Origin: Bacteroides caecimuris
GTDB taxonomy: Bacteria > Bacteroidota > Bacteroidia > Bacteroidales > Bacteroidaceae
Direction: 5' to 3'
NCBI RefSeq assembly: GCF_001688725.2
Contig: NZ_CP015401.2
Location: forward strand, 4,038,001 to 4,102,000
Length of the DNA stretch: 64,000 nt
Made by a program: the position numbers and the translations under genes. How positions within the stretch are numbered: position 1 is the first letter of the stretch; each line of letters begins with the position of its first letter. Under the pieces are notes generated by a model. The model was not told where the DNA came from and searched no databases. It saw only the letters and a list, made by a program, of their open reading frames with translations. Positions 51,179 through 60,359 of the stretch are shown here, piece after piece.

Positions 51179-53926
51179 ATGAAAACTAAGCAATCATTAT
51201 TGATGTTCCTGACAGTTATTTGGACAGCAACATCTGCATTCGGACAACCAACGATTCCTCCAGCGTGCTTTACCGATAGTCACGACATTACCTCCCTGCA
51301 AGCTTGGGGACCTTATTCTAAACGATATGCCGGAATTTCACACATACCCGATATGAAAGCCGGAATGCGTTTCGATTTCTCTGTAATGCCAGGATACTAT
51401 CGCAATCGTCAATTAATTCCTCATGTACTTTTCGAGTCATCTTATTACCCGTGGGACATCAACCCATCCATGAGCCGTATCACATACCGCTATGAAATGG
51501 AATGGAAAGACCAAGTATTTACCGATGTCACCTATTATATATTAGATGAACATCGGACACTGGTAAGTATGAATTGCGTCAATAATACCGCTGTCAACCA
51601 AAATCTCGTACTCAACTTGATGGCATATATCGATTATGAAGGAGAACAACCTCAGTTCAAAATCCCTGAAGATTCAAATATACAGTGGCATAACGCAACC
51701 GATTATAGTTCAAATGAACCTGCACACAAATCTCCACAGTATAATTTAGTATACGACGGATGGAAAAGGAACGAAATGCGAACTTCTCAATCACTCAGTG
51801 GTTTTGTTCTAGGAAAAGGATTTGGGAAAAATAAAGGGGATAAAGTGAGCTATGAGATAAATATCCTTCCGGGAAAAGAAAAAGGAAAGATAGGATTCAG
51901 GTACAATACTCCTAAAGGAAAAACAAGTACGTTTCAAATAAAAGGAATAACCGAAAGCCGCCTAGAGCTACAAGGCACCGGAGAATATAGCATAGTCTCA
52001 ATCCCCTATACTTGCAAAGAACCTGGAAAATATACGCTAGAATTAATTTCAGAGGGTACTCACAGTACTGATTTAGATGGTTTCTTTATCGGTAGCGAAG
52101 AAGATATTAAGCAAATCAAGATACTGCCTAGGAAGCTTTCTTTTATTCCCGAGATTAAATCGGGAAAAACGAAACAAGATTTTATCTTAAAATATCCGGA
52201 ATGTGATAACTATTATGGAATAGCATGGAATTACCAAGCATCTCAGATTCGGGAAGTTCTGGATGACAATCTGGAATCTTTCTTCCGCAAAAAGACTCAC
52301 GACCATGTATCATCGAGACTAATAGGAAACAGAGAGTGGCATTATTCTAATGCTTTTCTACGTCCGATTGTCTTGGCACCTCACTCCGAACAGACAATAT
52401 ACGCTTTAGTCTGCACCGGAACATCCCAACAAGTCAATGAACAGATTCAGAAGTTTCATTCCACACCGGAAACTCTGATTTCATTCATACAAAAGGATTC
52501 GAATAACTCTGAAGACAGAATATTAGCAGATGGCAAGAAGTATGAATTCGGACGTCGCTTGCTGCAATCAGCATTATTATCCAATATTGTTTATCCCGTC
52601 CATACCCAAGGACAATATATCCGGCATTTTACACCTGGCAAAAATTGGAATAGCCTTTATACATGGGATTCCGGTTTCATAGCTCTGGGATTAATAGATG
52701 TGGATATTACTAAGGCTTTTGAGTGTATCAGAGCTTATACAACTCCTGTAGGCAGTGAATCTGCATTTATTCATCATGGCACTCCATTACCCATACAGAT
52801 GTATGCCTACTACGATTTATGGAATAATACACAGTCAAAAGAAGCATTGCAATTTCTATACCCGCGACTGAAGCAGTTCTTTGATTTTATGACAGGTAAG
52901 AATCCCTACTCCACAACCCGAATGAAAGGTTCTGGTCTGCTACGAACATGGGATTACTTCTATAATTCAGGAGGATGGGATGATTATCCGCCTCAACATG
53001 CTTTACGTGACAAGGCTTCTGTTACTCCAGTAGTATCTTCGGCTTATTATATCAGAGCTGCTAAAATTTTACGTTTAGCAGCAAAAGAACTAGGTCTTAA
53101 AAAAGATGTAAAAGAGTATGAGCAAACCATCAAACAACTGTCAAATGCATTACACACCCATTCATGGGATGAGGAAACCGGTTATTTCGGATATGTAATG
53201 CATGACAAAGATGGCAAACCTAAAGACATCTATCGATATAAAGATGGTTCTAACTTTAATAAGGGACTGGACGGAGTAAGCCCACTTATTGCAAACATCT
53301 CCTCTAAAGAGCAAACAAGCAGGATGATAAACCATGTATTTTCTCCTGACGAAATGTGGACAGAAGTAGGAATCTCTACAGTAGACCAGTCTGCTCCTTA
53401 TTATCGTACAGATGGTTATTGGAATGGAGCCGTTTGGTTTCCTCATCAATGGATGGTGTGGAAAGCCTTGCTGGACCTTGGAGAAGGAGAAAAAGCCTAT
53501 CAAGTAGCAACTACCGCATTGAATACATGGGAGAAAGAATGCAAGGAGAGTTATTACACCTTCGAACATTTCATTATCTCCTCACAACGTGGAGCCGGAT
53601 GGCATCAGTTCTCCGGTTTATCATCTCCCATACTCAACTGGTTTGCTGCATACTATCGGATAGGGAAAGTTTCAACCGGCTTCGAGGTGTGGATTTCCAA
53701 CAGTCATTTCAATGATGATTATACACAGTATCAGGCAGAAATAGCTTTTGATGATTCAACAGTTCCTCATCAGCGAACAATTCTTGTTTGTATGAATCCG
53801 GAGAAAGATTACCAGGTTACTTTCAATGGGAAAGTAGTAGAAAGTAGAATATACCATCAAGGATTATTAGAAATCAAATTACCTAGTACAAACAAATCGG
53901 GAAAGCTTACAGTTACACCAATCTGA
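51179..53926 (+). CDS. GH63-like (alpha/alpha)6-barrel glycoside hydrolase
   Basis: 915 residues. Signal peptide MKTKQSLLMFLTVIWTATSAFG. The first 420 residues are beta-rich. The second half has the GH63/MGH1-like barrel: NSLYTWDSGFIALGL, AFIHHGTPLPIQMYAYYDLW, LLRTWDYFYNSGGWDDYPPQ, and YRTDGYWNGAVWFPHQWMVWKALL. The catalytic acids are probably the Asp in TWDSG and the Glu in the TEVG or YTFEHFIIS regions, unassigned. Related enzymes cleave alpha-glucosides, mannosylglycerate or rhamnosyl/galactosyl linkages, so the specificity is open. The only plus-strand PUL gene. Confidence 0.7.
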   Translation: MKTKQSLLMFLTVIWTATSAFGQPTIPPACFTDSHDITSLQAWGPYSKRYAGISHIPDMKAGMRFDFSVMPGYYRNRQLIPHVLFESSYYPWDINPSMSRITYRYEMEWKDQVFTDVTYYILDEHRTLVSMNCVNNTAVNQNLVLNLMAYIDYEGEQPQFKIPEDSNIQWHNATDYSSNEPAHKSPQYNLVYDGWKRNEMRTSQSLSGFVLGKGFGKNKGDKVSYEINILPGKEKGKIGFRYNTPKGKTSTFQIKGITESRLELQGTGEYSIVSIPYTCKEPGKYTLELISEGTHSTDLDGFFIGSEEDIKQIKILPRKLSFIPEIKSGKTKQDFILKYPECDNYYGIAWNYQASQIREVLDDNLESFFRKKTHDHVSSRLIGNREWHYSNAFLRPIVLAPHSEQTIYALVCTGTSQQVNEQIQKFHSTPETLISFIQKDSNNSEDRILADGKKYEFGRRLLQSALLSNIVYPVHTQGQYIRHFTPGKNWNSLYTWDSGFIALGLIDVDITKAFECIRAYTTPVGSESAFIHHGTPLPIQMYAYYDLWNNTQSKEALQFLYPRLKQFFDFMTGKNPYSTTRMKGSGLLRTWDYFYNSGGWDDYPPQHALRDKASVTPVVSSAYYIRAAKILRLAAKELGLKKDVKEYEQTIKQLSNALHTHSWDEETGYFGYVMHDKDGKPKDIYRYKDGSNFNKGLDGVSPLIANISSKEQTSRMINHVFSPDEMWTEVGISTVDQSAPYYRTDGYWNGAVWFPHQWMVWKALLDLGEGEKAYQVATTALNTWEKECKESYYTFEHFIISSQRGAGWHQFSGLSSPILNWFAAYYRIGKVSTGFEVWISNSHFNDDYTQYQAEIAFDDSTVPHQRTILVCMNPEKDYQVTFNGKVVESRIYHQGLLEIKLPSTNKSGKLTVTPI

Positions 53927-53952
53927 CAGCATAAATTTCACATAGCGTAATC

Positions 53953-54003
53953 ACACCAAAAGTATTATTCATTATTATACAGACTGAATATAACTTTTGG
54001 TGT
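53953..54003 (+). terminator. terminator after the GH63-like gene
   Basis: ACACCAAAAGT pairs with ACTTTTGGTGT around a 29-base loop that is itself A/T-rich, about 25 bases after the stop at 53926. Confidence 0.65.
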
Positions 54004-54012
54004 AGTTATTCT

Positions 54013-54094
54013 AACGTCAGTTCGATATAAGTTCGCCACATGGCTTCCTGAAGGAGGAGAATCGAAAAATACAGGCTTATATCGAACTGACGTT
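54013..54094. repeat. MITE-like intergenic repeat, copy B
   Basis: The best-preserved copy. Perfect 19-bp terminal inverted repeats AACGTCAGTTCGATATAAG (54013-54031) and its complement (54076-54094) enclose a short core with CCACATGGC and a CTTCCTGAAGGAG hairpin. No coding capacity and no clear target duplication. Confidence 0.75.
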
Positions 54095-54113
54095 AAATAC
54101 CTCCTTCACGCAT

Positions 54114-55505
54114 TTATAAAAAATATTGCCCCTCTTCTTTTAATCTTTTACGCAACAAAACAGTATCAATCTTATGGACGTCATTCTTTGTCTGTTTGAT
54201 GGCATGCACAGCAGCCATTCCGGCAGCTTCACCCGTCACCAGACAAGGAGGCATTACCCGCAAACTTCCGAAAGCCTCTTCATCAGTAGAGATACAACGA
54301 CCAGCCACCAACAGATTCTTTAATCCTTTGGGTGTCAGGCAACGATAAGGGATTCCATGCGACTCTCCTTTTTTATAACGTGTCGCTTTATGTCCCGGTT
54401 TATGGACATCAATATAGTAACAGTTACGTCCGATCTCATCTTCAAATGTTTTGCGTTCCAGCCAGTCTTGGAAAGTAAACGTATAATCCCCTTCGATCCG
54501 ACGGCTATCTCTGACTCCCAGCAAAGAGGCGGTCTTCACTACAAAAGCACTGCCAAAAGCCTTGGGACGCACTTCTTTCAGTGCTTCCAAATATTGCTCT
54601 GCTATCTGCCTACCGGTTGCCATTGCCCGCGTAGTAGCCCACGGGTCGGTCGAATCAACATTATCAATATGCCCTGCATTGAACTGCACCACATCCGGAC
54701 CAATCAGGTTACTATTGAAATGTTTACCTATCAATGGATATTTTCCGGACTTAATCACATCATAAATAGGACTATTCTTGTTACTCGTATGTAATGAAGG
54801 GCCTATGAGATTGTAATGATAGGTATCGACATTGGCAAACGAGAAACATAAAGTAGAACTTTGCACTACTCCATCCTCTCCTCCTTTTTTAAAGGAAGCA
54901 CCTGCCCATGCAGCCACATCACCATCTCCCGTTGCATCAATAAAGACTTTCGCTTTAAAAGCGACAAGCCCGGATTTATTTGCCACAATGATAGCGTCTA
55001 TTGTATCATTTGCTGACATTTCAACGGCTGCAACCCTCGAAAAGAAAAGAACCTGAGCTCCCGAATCAGCAACCATTTGATCATAAACCTGCATCAGATA
55101 TTCGGGATTTATGTTCACCCAGTTCAATTTCTGTTTGCTCTCATGAGGTACTCCTTTTTTTGATGCCTCGAATACCCTTTCCGCCAATCCCCTATAAATG
55201 ATTTTCTCACCATCCGAAAACGGGCACCATGCCGGAACCATCCCAGCAGTTCCCATACCACCGAGTTGCCCCATTGCCTCAATCAATAAAGTCTTAGCAC
55301 CTTCCCTAGCTGCAGAAATCGCCGCGGTACATCCGCCCGGTCCACCACCGATTACAATAACATCCCATCGATCGTCCACCGCAATCTTAGTATTTTTCAG
55401 ACGTATTTTAGACTGTGGGGTATCGCCATTCACATTAAAGGCAGGAACTGCAAAAGCAGCACTAAGCAACCCGGCTTTTTTAAGAAAATCTCTTCTAGAC
55501 GTCAT
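54114..55505 (-). CDS. secreted FAD-dependent oxidoreductase (FAD_oxidored type)
   Basis: 463 residues. A Tat-like signal (SRRDFLKKAGLLSAAFAVPAF) is followed by a Rossmann FAD motif VIGGGPGGCTAAISAAREGAKTLLIEA (residues 51-77), then GQLGGMGTAGMVPAWCPF, FIDATGDGDVAAWAGA and the C-terminal NLLVAGRCISTDEEAFGSLRVMP. PF12831-type proteins of unknown substrate recur in PULs. It may oxidise a sugar released by the locus. Twenty bases downstream of the 680-residue gene, so co-transcribed. Confidence 0.85.
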   Translation of the reverse strand: MTSRRDFLKKAGLLSAAFAVPAFNVNGDTPQSKIRLKNTKIAVDDRWDVIVIGGGPGGCTAAISAAREGAKTLLIEAMGQLGGMGTAGMVPAWCPFSDGEKIIYRGLAERVFEASKKGVPHESKQKLNWVNINPEYLMQVYDQMVADSGAQVLFFSRVAAVEMSANDTIDAIIVANKSGLVAFKAKVFIDATGDGDVAAWAGASFKKGGEDGVVQSSTLCFSFANVDTYHYNLIGPSLHTSNKNSPIYDVIKSGKYPLIGKHFNSNLIGPDVVQFNAGHIDNVDSTDPWATTRAMATGRQIAEQYLEALKEVRPKAFGSAFVVKTASLLGVRDSRRIEGDYTFTFQDWLERKTFEDEIGRNCYYIDVHKPGHKATRYKKGESHGIPYRCLTPKGLKNLLVAGRCISTDEEAFGSLRVMPPCLVTGEAAGMAAVHAIKQTKNDVHKIDTVLLRKRLKEEGQYFL

Positions 55506-55525
55506 GACAAATCAATTTATTATAA

Positions 55526-57568
55526 TTACTTTTTCATAAAAGTCTCTGCACGCCCCGGTGTAAACAGTTCCCACAAAGAAGCAACAGTCCATCCGGGTGC
55601 AAAAATATCATTATAGTATCCTTTACCATTCTTTCCGTAATCCCAACTTGTATGTTGGACAACCTCCGGATAATAACCTGCCTTTGCAATACCGCACATG
55701 TGTCCTTCATAAGGCAGCAACTGGCGCATAGAAGTTGAAATTACTTCTGCAAAATCTGAAAAGCGAGACTCGCTATACTCGTTCGACAGCCAGCGAAGTA
55801 CGTCAGCAAATTCAAACACAAATACATCAATATGATTATTTTCTACTGAGACATTTCCCCAGCCACGTGTTTTCAAACCAATATCACCCAGCATCTGACC
55901 GGGAGCAAAAGGAACATCCCACAAATAATACCATGATAAGGCAAAATAAGCGGCTTGCTTCGTCAGGTCAGCATAATGTTTACGTTCCTCTCCCTTAGTG
56001 ACCAACGAAAGATAATAAGTGGCGGTTGCCGCATAAAGTGAGGCTTCTTTATCTTCACAATTCGCATCAAGAGTAGATGAGAAATAATCTGCTTTAGAAA
56101 TCAATTCTTTCTCCAGATAACCTGCAGTCCGCTTGGCACTATCCAAATAACGTTTATCCTTGAAATACTTATATCCCATCACCAAAGGCAATGTAGCAGA
56201 AGGAGTGCTTCCCCCACTTTTATCTACAATAGTGAAATCGTCGCGGAACTTGCGTGGAAAGCTGCCGTCGGCATTTTGTAATTGCAAGAACATATCCAGC
56301 ATTTTCTTCAACCGCAGTTCCCACTCCGGATGTTTGCGTCCTTTTTCTTTTTCATAAGCCAGAAAGTGGAAGATTGCATAAAGCCCTTCTGACTGACGAC
56401 GGATACTATGAACAGGATCTTCAAAATTCCTGTCAAAATTAACTGATTCCTTGAAAAAGCCTGCCTCTGTGAAACCATTCTTCAGGTAACTATCAAAGAT
56501 TTTAGTACTATTAGCCTTCAAATCCTCCCGGTTACATTCCCAGCCATATTCCCAAGCATTGAATGCATTCAAAAGAACACGACCGATAAAACCGACCTCT
56601 GCCTGCCCATTACTTGCACATGCATCCGTCCTAAGATGTATGCCCGAATTATACACCAATGGATGTTTATCAACAAAACTACTTACAAAGAATTGACTAA
56701 GAGTCTGCTTCATATACTCAATTGAGTAGGGAGTATCAACAGGCTTGGGAGAATATGTGTCATAACAATATTCCCAAGTATGGCGCACAAAATCAGAATA
56801 GTCTTTGGCTTCACCCTCAGCTATTTGCCACGTCAACAAAATTGTTTCTCCCTTTTTCAGATGTTGATAAGCTGTCACAGCCGGGGCTAATGTCAATTTA
56901 CGGATATAACTTTTCGGAGCCTCCCGGTAGGGGAAACCGAAGGAAAGAGTGGCAACGCCACCTTTATTTTCAAATCCGGTATACCCTAAGGATGTCTTAT
57001 CCGAAAGAATGATTTCACCTTCGCGATGTGTAGCCAAAGTGGCATTTACAAACTTATCCAGTCTGTTGACCGTCATAAACCGTTGTTTTTTCTCACAATA
57101 AATTCCCGTAAGAGGTGCACTTAGCCTGTCTTCGCTTACAATCCAACTATCTGATGTATGGAATGAAGGAGCCTCTTTGGGTGAACGCAGATTACGTCGA
57201 TACCAAAATCCCGGCATATAGAACAGGCAATCGTCATGACGGAAGCCGGTTGCCATCTGTTGATTGTAATTAAAATAGACATCTTCCAATGCAGTGATAG
57301 ATACACTAATACGTAGTCCATCGTTACCCGTCACTATATTTTGAGACACAGTCAACGGCATCTTTTCCGAATTCTCCAAATAATAAGTGCCATTATTATT
57401 CTGCGATTTCTGAAAAGTCAATGGATAGTGTTTCGCTCTATTTCCTGGTACCTTCAAAGAAATAGATGCAGAAATCGATTCCGGCACATTATTAAAAGCC
57501 TCAGCCATAGTGGCACATGCCACAAAAGCCATCCCACAAAGTAAATATTTCAAACTCATATAAAACAC
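55526..57568 (-). CDS. putative (alpha/alpha)6-barrel glycosidase, 680 aa
   Basis: 680 residues. Signal peptide (MFYMSLKYLLCGMAFVACATMAEAF). A beta-sandwich N-terminal half with FRHDDCLFYMPGFWYRRNLRSP is followed by a helical-barrel half with HLRTDACASNGQAEVGFIGRVLLNAFNAWEYG, LQNADGSFPRKFRDDF and HTSWDYGKNGKGYYNDIFAPGWTVASLWELF. The combination resembles GH154/GH88-like PUL enzymes, some of which are beta-glucuronidases; I could not assign a family with confidence. It is the first gene of a two-gene unit with the oxidoreductase. Confidence 0.55.
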   Translation of the reverse strand: MFYMSLKYLLCGMAFVACATMAEAFNNVPESISASISLKVPGNRAKHYPLTFQKSQNNNGTYYLENSEKMPLTVSQNIVTGNDGLRISVSITALEDVYFNYNQQMATGFRHDDCLFYMPGFWYRRNLRSPKEAPSFHTSDSWIVSEDRLSAPLTGIYCEKKQRFMTVNRLDKFVNATLATHREGEIILSDKTSLGYTGFENKGGVATLSFGFPYREAPKSYIRKLTLAPAVTAYQHLKKGETILLTWQIAEGEAKDYSDFVRHTWEYCYDTYSPKPVDTPYSIEYMKQTLSQFFVSSFVDKHPLVYNSGIHLRTDACASNGQAEVGFIGRVLLNAFNAWEYGWECNREDLKANSTKIFDSYLKNGFTEAGFFKESVNFDRNFEDPVHSIRRQSEGLYAIFHFLAYEKEKGRKHPEWELRLKKMLDMFLQLQNADGSFPRKFRDDFTIVDKSGGSTPSATLPLVMGYKYFKDKRYLDSAKRTAGYLEKELISKADYFSSTLDANCEDKEASLYAATATYYLSLVTKGEERKHYADLTKQAAYFALSWYYLWDVPFAPGQMLGDIGLKTRGWGNVSVENNHIDVFVFEFADVLRWLSNEYSESRFSDFAEVISTSMRQLLPYEGHMCGIAKAGYYPEVVQHTSWDYGKNGKGYYNDIFAPGWTVASLWELFTPGRAETFMKK

Positions 57569-57614
57569 GATTGCGAATCAGCCTGTCTGATTCCGTTTGT
57601 ACTAAATTTTAAGC

Positions 57615-57703
57615 CAAAGTTAGGAAACATCCTTCACATTGGATAAAACAAATTGGGCTATAAATAAAAAAAATTATCCAAATCAATAGAAATATCTCCC
57701 AAA
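57615..57703 (-). promoter_or_regulatory. possible promoter and divergent operator, copy 3
   Basis: Minus-strand TAACTTTG (57622-57615) is a -7 box for the 680-residue gene. A weaker operator relative, TCTCCCAAAG (about 57693-57703) preceded by CAATAGAAAT, lies 75 bases from the box against 54 for the same point in the two good copies; the 21-base difference equals two helical turns. Confidence 0.35.
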
Positions 57704-57732
57704 GCCTCAACTATTACTCAATACCGAAACGG

Positions 57733-58836
57733 TTATTTTTCCATTAGAGCGGCAGCACACCACAGATAAGGTCCCTGTCCATGATAATCACCTGTGCGGC
57801 GTGGACGGTCATAATAATACTGTTTACTGTTCTTCTTATTCGTACCCACGCAAATTTCTCTTACTTGATTGTTATCATTAAGATATGACACTAAAGCTAT
57901 CCACGCCTTACGAGCAGCAGGAGCATATTCTTCAGCATTCAACCATCCATTCTTAACTCCTTTGATAAAAGCAAAAGTGAACATAGCCGAACCTGACGTT
58001 TCAGTCCAACAGTCAGACTGGTCTATCAACTGATTCCACAAACCTTCAGGGTTCTGATATTGCTTCAAGCTTTCCATCATCTTCCGATAGCCCTCTAAGA
58101 TACGGGGACGGTCTTTATGGTTCTTAGGCAAACACTGAAGCAATTCTGTCATTCCGGCAGCCATCCAGCCATTTCCACGTCCCCAATAATAAGGTACATC
58201 GGGTGCATGATAGAAAAGACCGTTCGGACGTTGCAACTCGTCCAGATACATCACCATCTCTTTAGCTGCACGATCAATGTATTTTTTATCCTTCGTCACT
58301 TTATAAGCACGAGTCTGCACGATTGTAATCATATACATATCATCAATCCACAAACGTGTTTGCCAGGAATATCCTTTTTCAGCCCATTCCTTTTCTCCCT
58401 GATTCGCTTTTCGCGGGAGTTCCCATTGCGAGTCGGCGTATGGCAAGCCTAAATACCAATATTTCTTATCTTTTGTCAGCAGATACAATTCAAGAGGCAA
58501 GCTGCCGAACATATTCACATCAACGTGATTCATAATAGGTTGCAGCGCTTTCTCTTCGGTAAACAGATATTCAAACTTGTCTTGCAAACGATTGAGAAGT
58601 TCCTTATCTTTTGCAAGATAAGCATATCGCAAAGCCCCGTTCCAATAGAAAGTCTCCGGATAGCCAATCCATTTGCCGATATGGAGTGCATGTTTCTCTG
58701 TCAAGAAACGATAGGCCAACCGTTTACCAATTTCCTCCGGAGTAGTTCCTGCCGGAAAGTCCTTCAACATGCTCTTCTGAGCAAACATCAACTGAAAAGG
58801 AATCAAAAACAATAAGATCAATACTTTCTTATACAT
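57733..58836 (-). CDS. GH105 unsaturated uronyl hydrolase
   Basis: 367 residues, close to the YteR length. Signal peptide MYKKVLILLFLIPFQLMFAQ with no lipobox, so periplasmic. Barrel motifs: FYWNGALRYAYLAK, HVDVNMFGSLPLELYLL, RLWIDDMYMIT (catalytic Asp165/166), VPYYWGRGNGWMAAGM, and DQSDCWTETSGSAMFTFAF. It cleaves unsaturated galacturonyl/glucuronyl-rhamnose-type disaccharides produced by lyases. It is very similar to the C-terminal part of the lipoprotein at 34160, but stands alone. Confidence 0.9.
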   Translation of the reverse strand: MYKKVLILLFLIPFQLMFAQKSMLKDFPAGTTPEEIGKRLAYRFLTEKHALHIGKWIGYPETFYWNGALRYAYLAKDKELLNRLQDKFEYLFTEEKALQPIMNHVDVNMFGSLPLELYLLTKDKKYWYLGLPYADSQWELPRKANQGEKEWAEKGYSWQTRLWIDDMYMITIVQTRAYKVTKDKKYIDRAAKEMVMYLDELQRPNGLFYHAPDVPYYWGRGNGWMAAGMTELLQCLPKNHKDRPRILEGYRKMMESLKQYQNPEGLWNQLIDQSDCWTETSGSAMFTFAFIKGVKNGWLNAEEYAPAARKAWIALVSYLNDNNQVREICVGTNKKNSKQYYYDRPRRTGDYHGQGPYLWCAAALMEK

Positions 58837-58912
58837 AATACTTCATTTAAAAATTTAAGTTGAAATTCATTCCGTGAAATTCATTCAACCCTTATATTTA
58901 ACTCATCTATTT

Positions 58913-59115
58913 AACGTGAATATAAGTTCGCCCGCATGGCCTCCCCTCCTTCGGGAAGGAGGGGTGTCCGAAGGACGGGGTGGTAGGTAAATAAGTAGTC
59001 TGTTATTCAGCAATATATAGATTTGCAATTTCACCTACCACCTCCCCCTACGGGGACTCCTCCTTCCTGAAGGAGGAGAATCGTAATAGTACGGGCTTAT
59101 ATCGAACTGACATTA
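58913..59115. repeat. MITE-like intergenic repeat, copy C (long form)
   Basis: Left end AACGTGAATATAAGTTCG, right end GGCTTATATCGAACTGACAT, as in copies A and B. The core is about 120 bases longer, with a TCCCCTCCTTCGGGAAGGAG hairpin, a second inverted pair ACCTACCACC/GGTGGTAGGT-type, and a CTTCCTGAAGGAGGAG hairpin. It occupies most of the gap between the GH105 and GH130-like genes; no gene is seen in 58837-59175. Confidence 0.75.
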
Positions 59116-59175
59116 TTCAACCCACCTACTCAACCCATCTTTGCTTTCAGCACTTTCCGTAGTACCGGCACCAGG

Positions 59176-60336
59176 CTATTTCACCTTTATCTTTTTCACC
59201 TTTATCTTTTTCACATCATCGCACACAGCGACCGCCACCTGCGAATCCGCACAACCATAATAAAGGTACAGCTTCTTCCGATGATAGGCAAGCCCCTCGA
59301 TAAACACTGTTCCGTCTTTGTATTGCCCGCTCTTCTCAAAAGGAGCTTCGGGCACAAAGAAAGGCTTGTCCAAACGATCTAAAAGTTTACAAGGATCATC
59401 ATTATCAAACAACATCTGCCCTGCGCAATAGGCACCGGCGGGATAATCCGTATCCCTGTCTTTTCCGGCATTCTTTCCATTATACAGAAGCACAATACCG
59501 TTCTTTGTACGAATGGCGGGAGGGCCGCATTCCGTCATCTGGCAATCAAAATGTCCCTTACGTGGCCGCGCCAGCTGCTTCAGTTCATTTTTTTCGTCCA
59601 ACACCGGATACCAATCTATCAGGTTGTCCGAAGTAGCCGCATAAACAGCATACTCGCCCCAATACATGAAATATTTACCATCCACTTTATCAATCACCAA
59701 TTTACTTCCTTTCAACTTTGTCAATACGGAAGCTGATTTGCAAAACAGATTGGCGAAACGTCCGTCATAGGCCTTTCCGAAAGCAAGTCCGTGTTTCGTC
59801 CAGTTCTTCAGGTCGCGGGAAGTGGCTACGGAGAGACGAGCTTTTTTCCGATTCCATGCCGTATAAAGCATCACGTAGAGTCCGTCTTCGGTCATTGCCA
59901 CCCGAGGGTCTTCACAGCCCCCCGGATTGTCAAGGTCGGCAAACTCATCATCGGCGGGGAAGAGCACAGGGGCATCCAGTCTTGTCATCGTAACTCCGTC
60001 CTTACTTTCCGCATACCCAATGCGCGACGTTCTTTTGCCAATGCCTTGTGCCGAACGGTCTTCTGCCCGATAAAGCACTACAATTTTTCCGTCTTTCACA
60101 GTGGCAGCCGGATTGAAAGTGTCACTTTCTTCCCATTTTACCGGCTGTTTTTGCATTGGACAATGAAATTCGGTCGGTTGCGGAGATATGACAGGATTAG
60201 CTCCATCAGGGCGTACGAACGGACCGAGCACCCAATGTTTGTCCTGCGTTTCTTTGGGAGTAGTATCTAAAAAAGGGATATCAGTAAGTCCACAGACCGA
60301 TACCATTATCGTACCTATGATAAGTTTAAATTTCAT
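59176..60336 (-). CDS. GH130-like five-bladed propeller enzyme
   Basis: 386 residues. Signal-like N-terminus (MKFKLIIGTIMVSVCGLTDI). GH130-type motifs: SDTFNPAATVKDGKIVVLYRAEDRS, GGCEDPRVAMTEDGLYVMLYTAWN, and KGSKLVIDKVDGKYFMYWG. GH130 contains mannoside phosphorylases and beta-mannosidases; this periplasmic member is more likely a hydrolase, and the substrate is unknown. The C-terminus ends in a short duplication (KKIKVKKIKVK) encoded by a 15-base tandem repeat at 59180-59209. Lies 23 bases after the GH2 gene. Confidence 0.75.
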   Translation of the reverse strand: MKFKLIIGTIMVSVCGLTDIPFLDTTPKETQDKHWVLGPFVRPDGANPVISPQPTEFHCPMQKQPVKWEESDTFNPAATVKDGKIVVLYRAEDRSAQGIGKRTSRIGYAESKDGVTMTRLDAPVLFPADDEFADLDNPGGCEDPRVAMTEDGLYVMLYTAWNRKKARLSVATSRDLKNWTKHGLAFGKAYDGRFANLFCKSASVLTKLKGSKLVIDKVDGKYFMYWGEYAVYAATSDNLIDWYPVLDEKNELKQLARPRKGHFDCQMTECGPPAIRTKNGIVLLYNGKNAGKDRDTDYPAGAYCAGQMLFDNDDPCKLLDRLDKPFFVPEAPFEKSGQYKDGTVFIEGLAYHRKKLYLYYGCADSQVAVAVCDDVKKIKVKKIKVK

Positions 60337-60359
60337 CTCAATACCTTTTCAATGATTAG

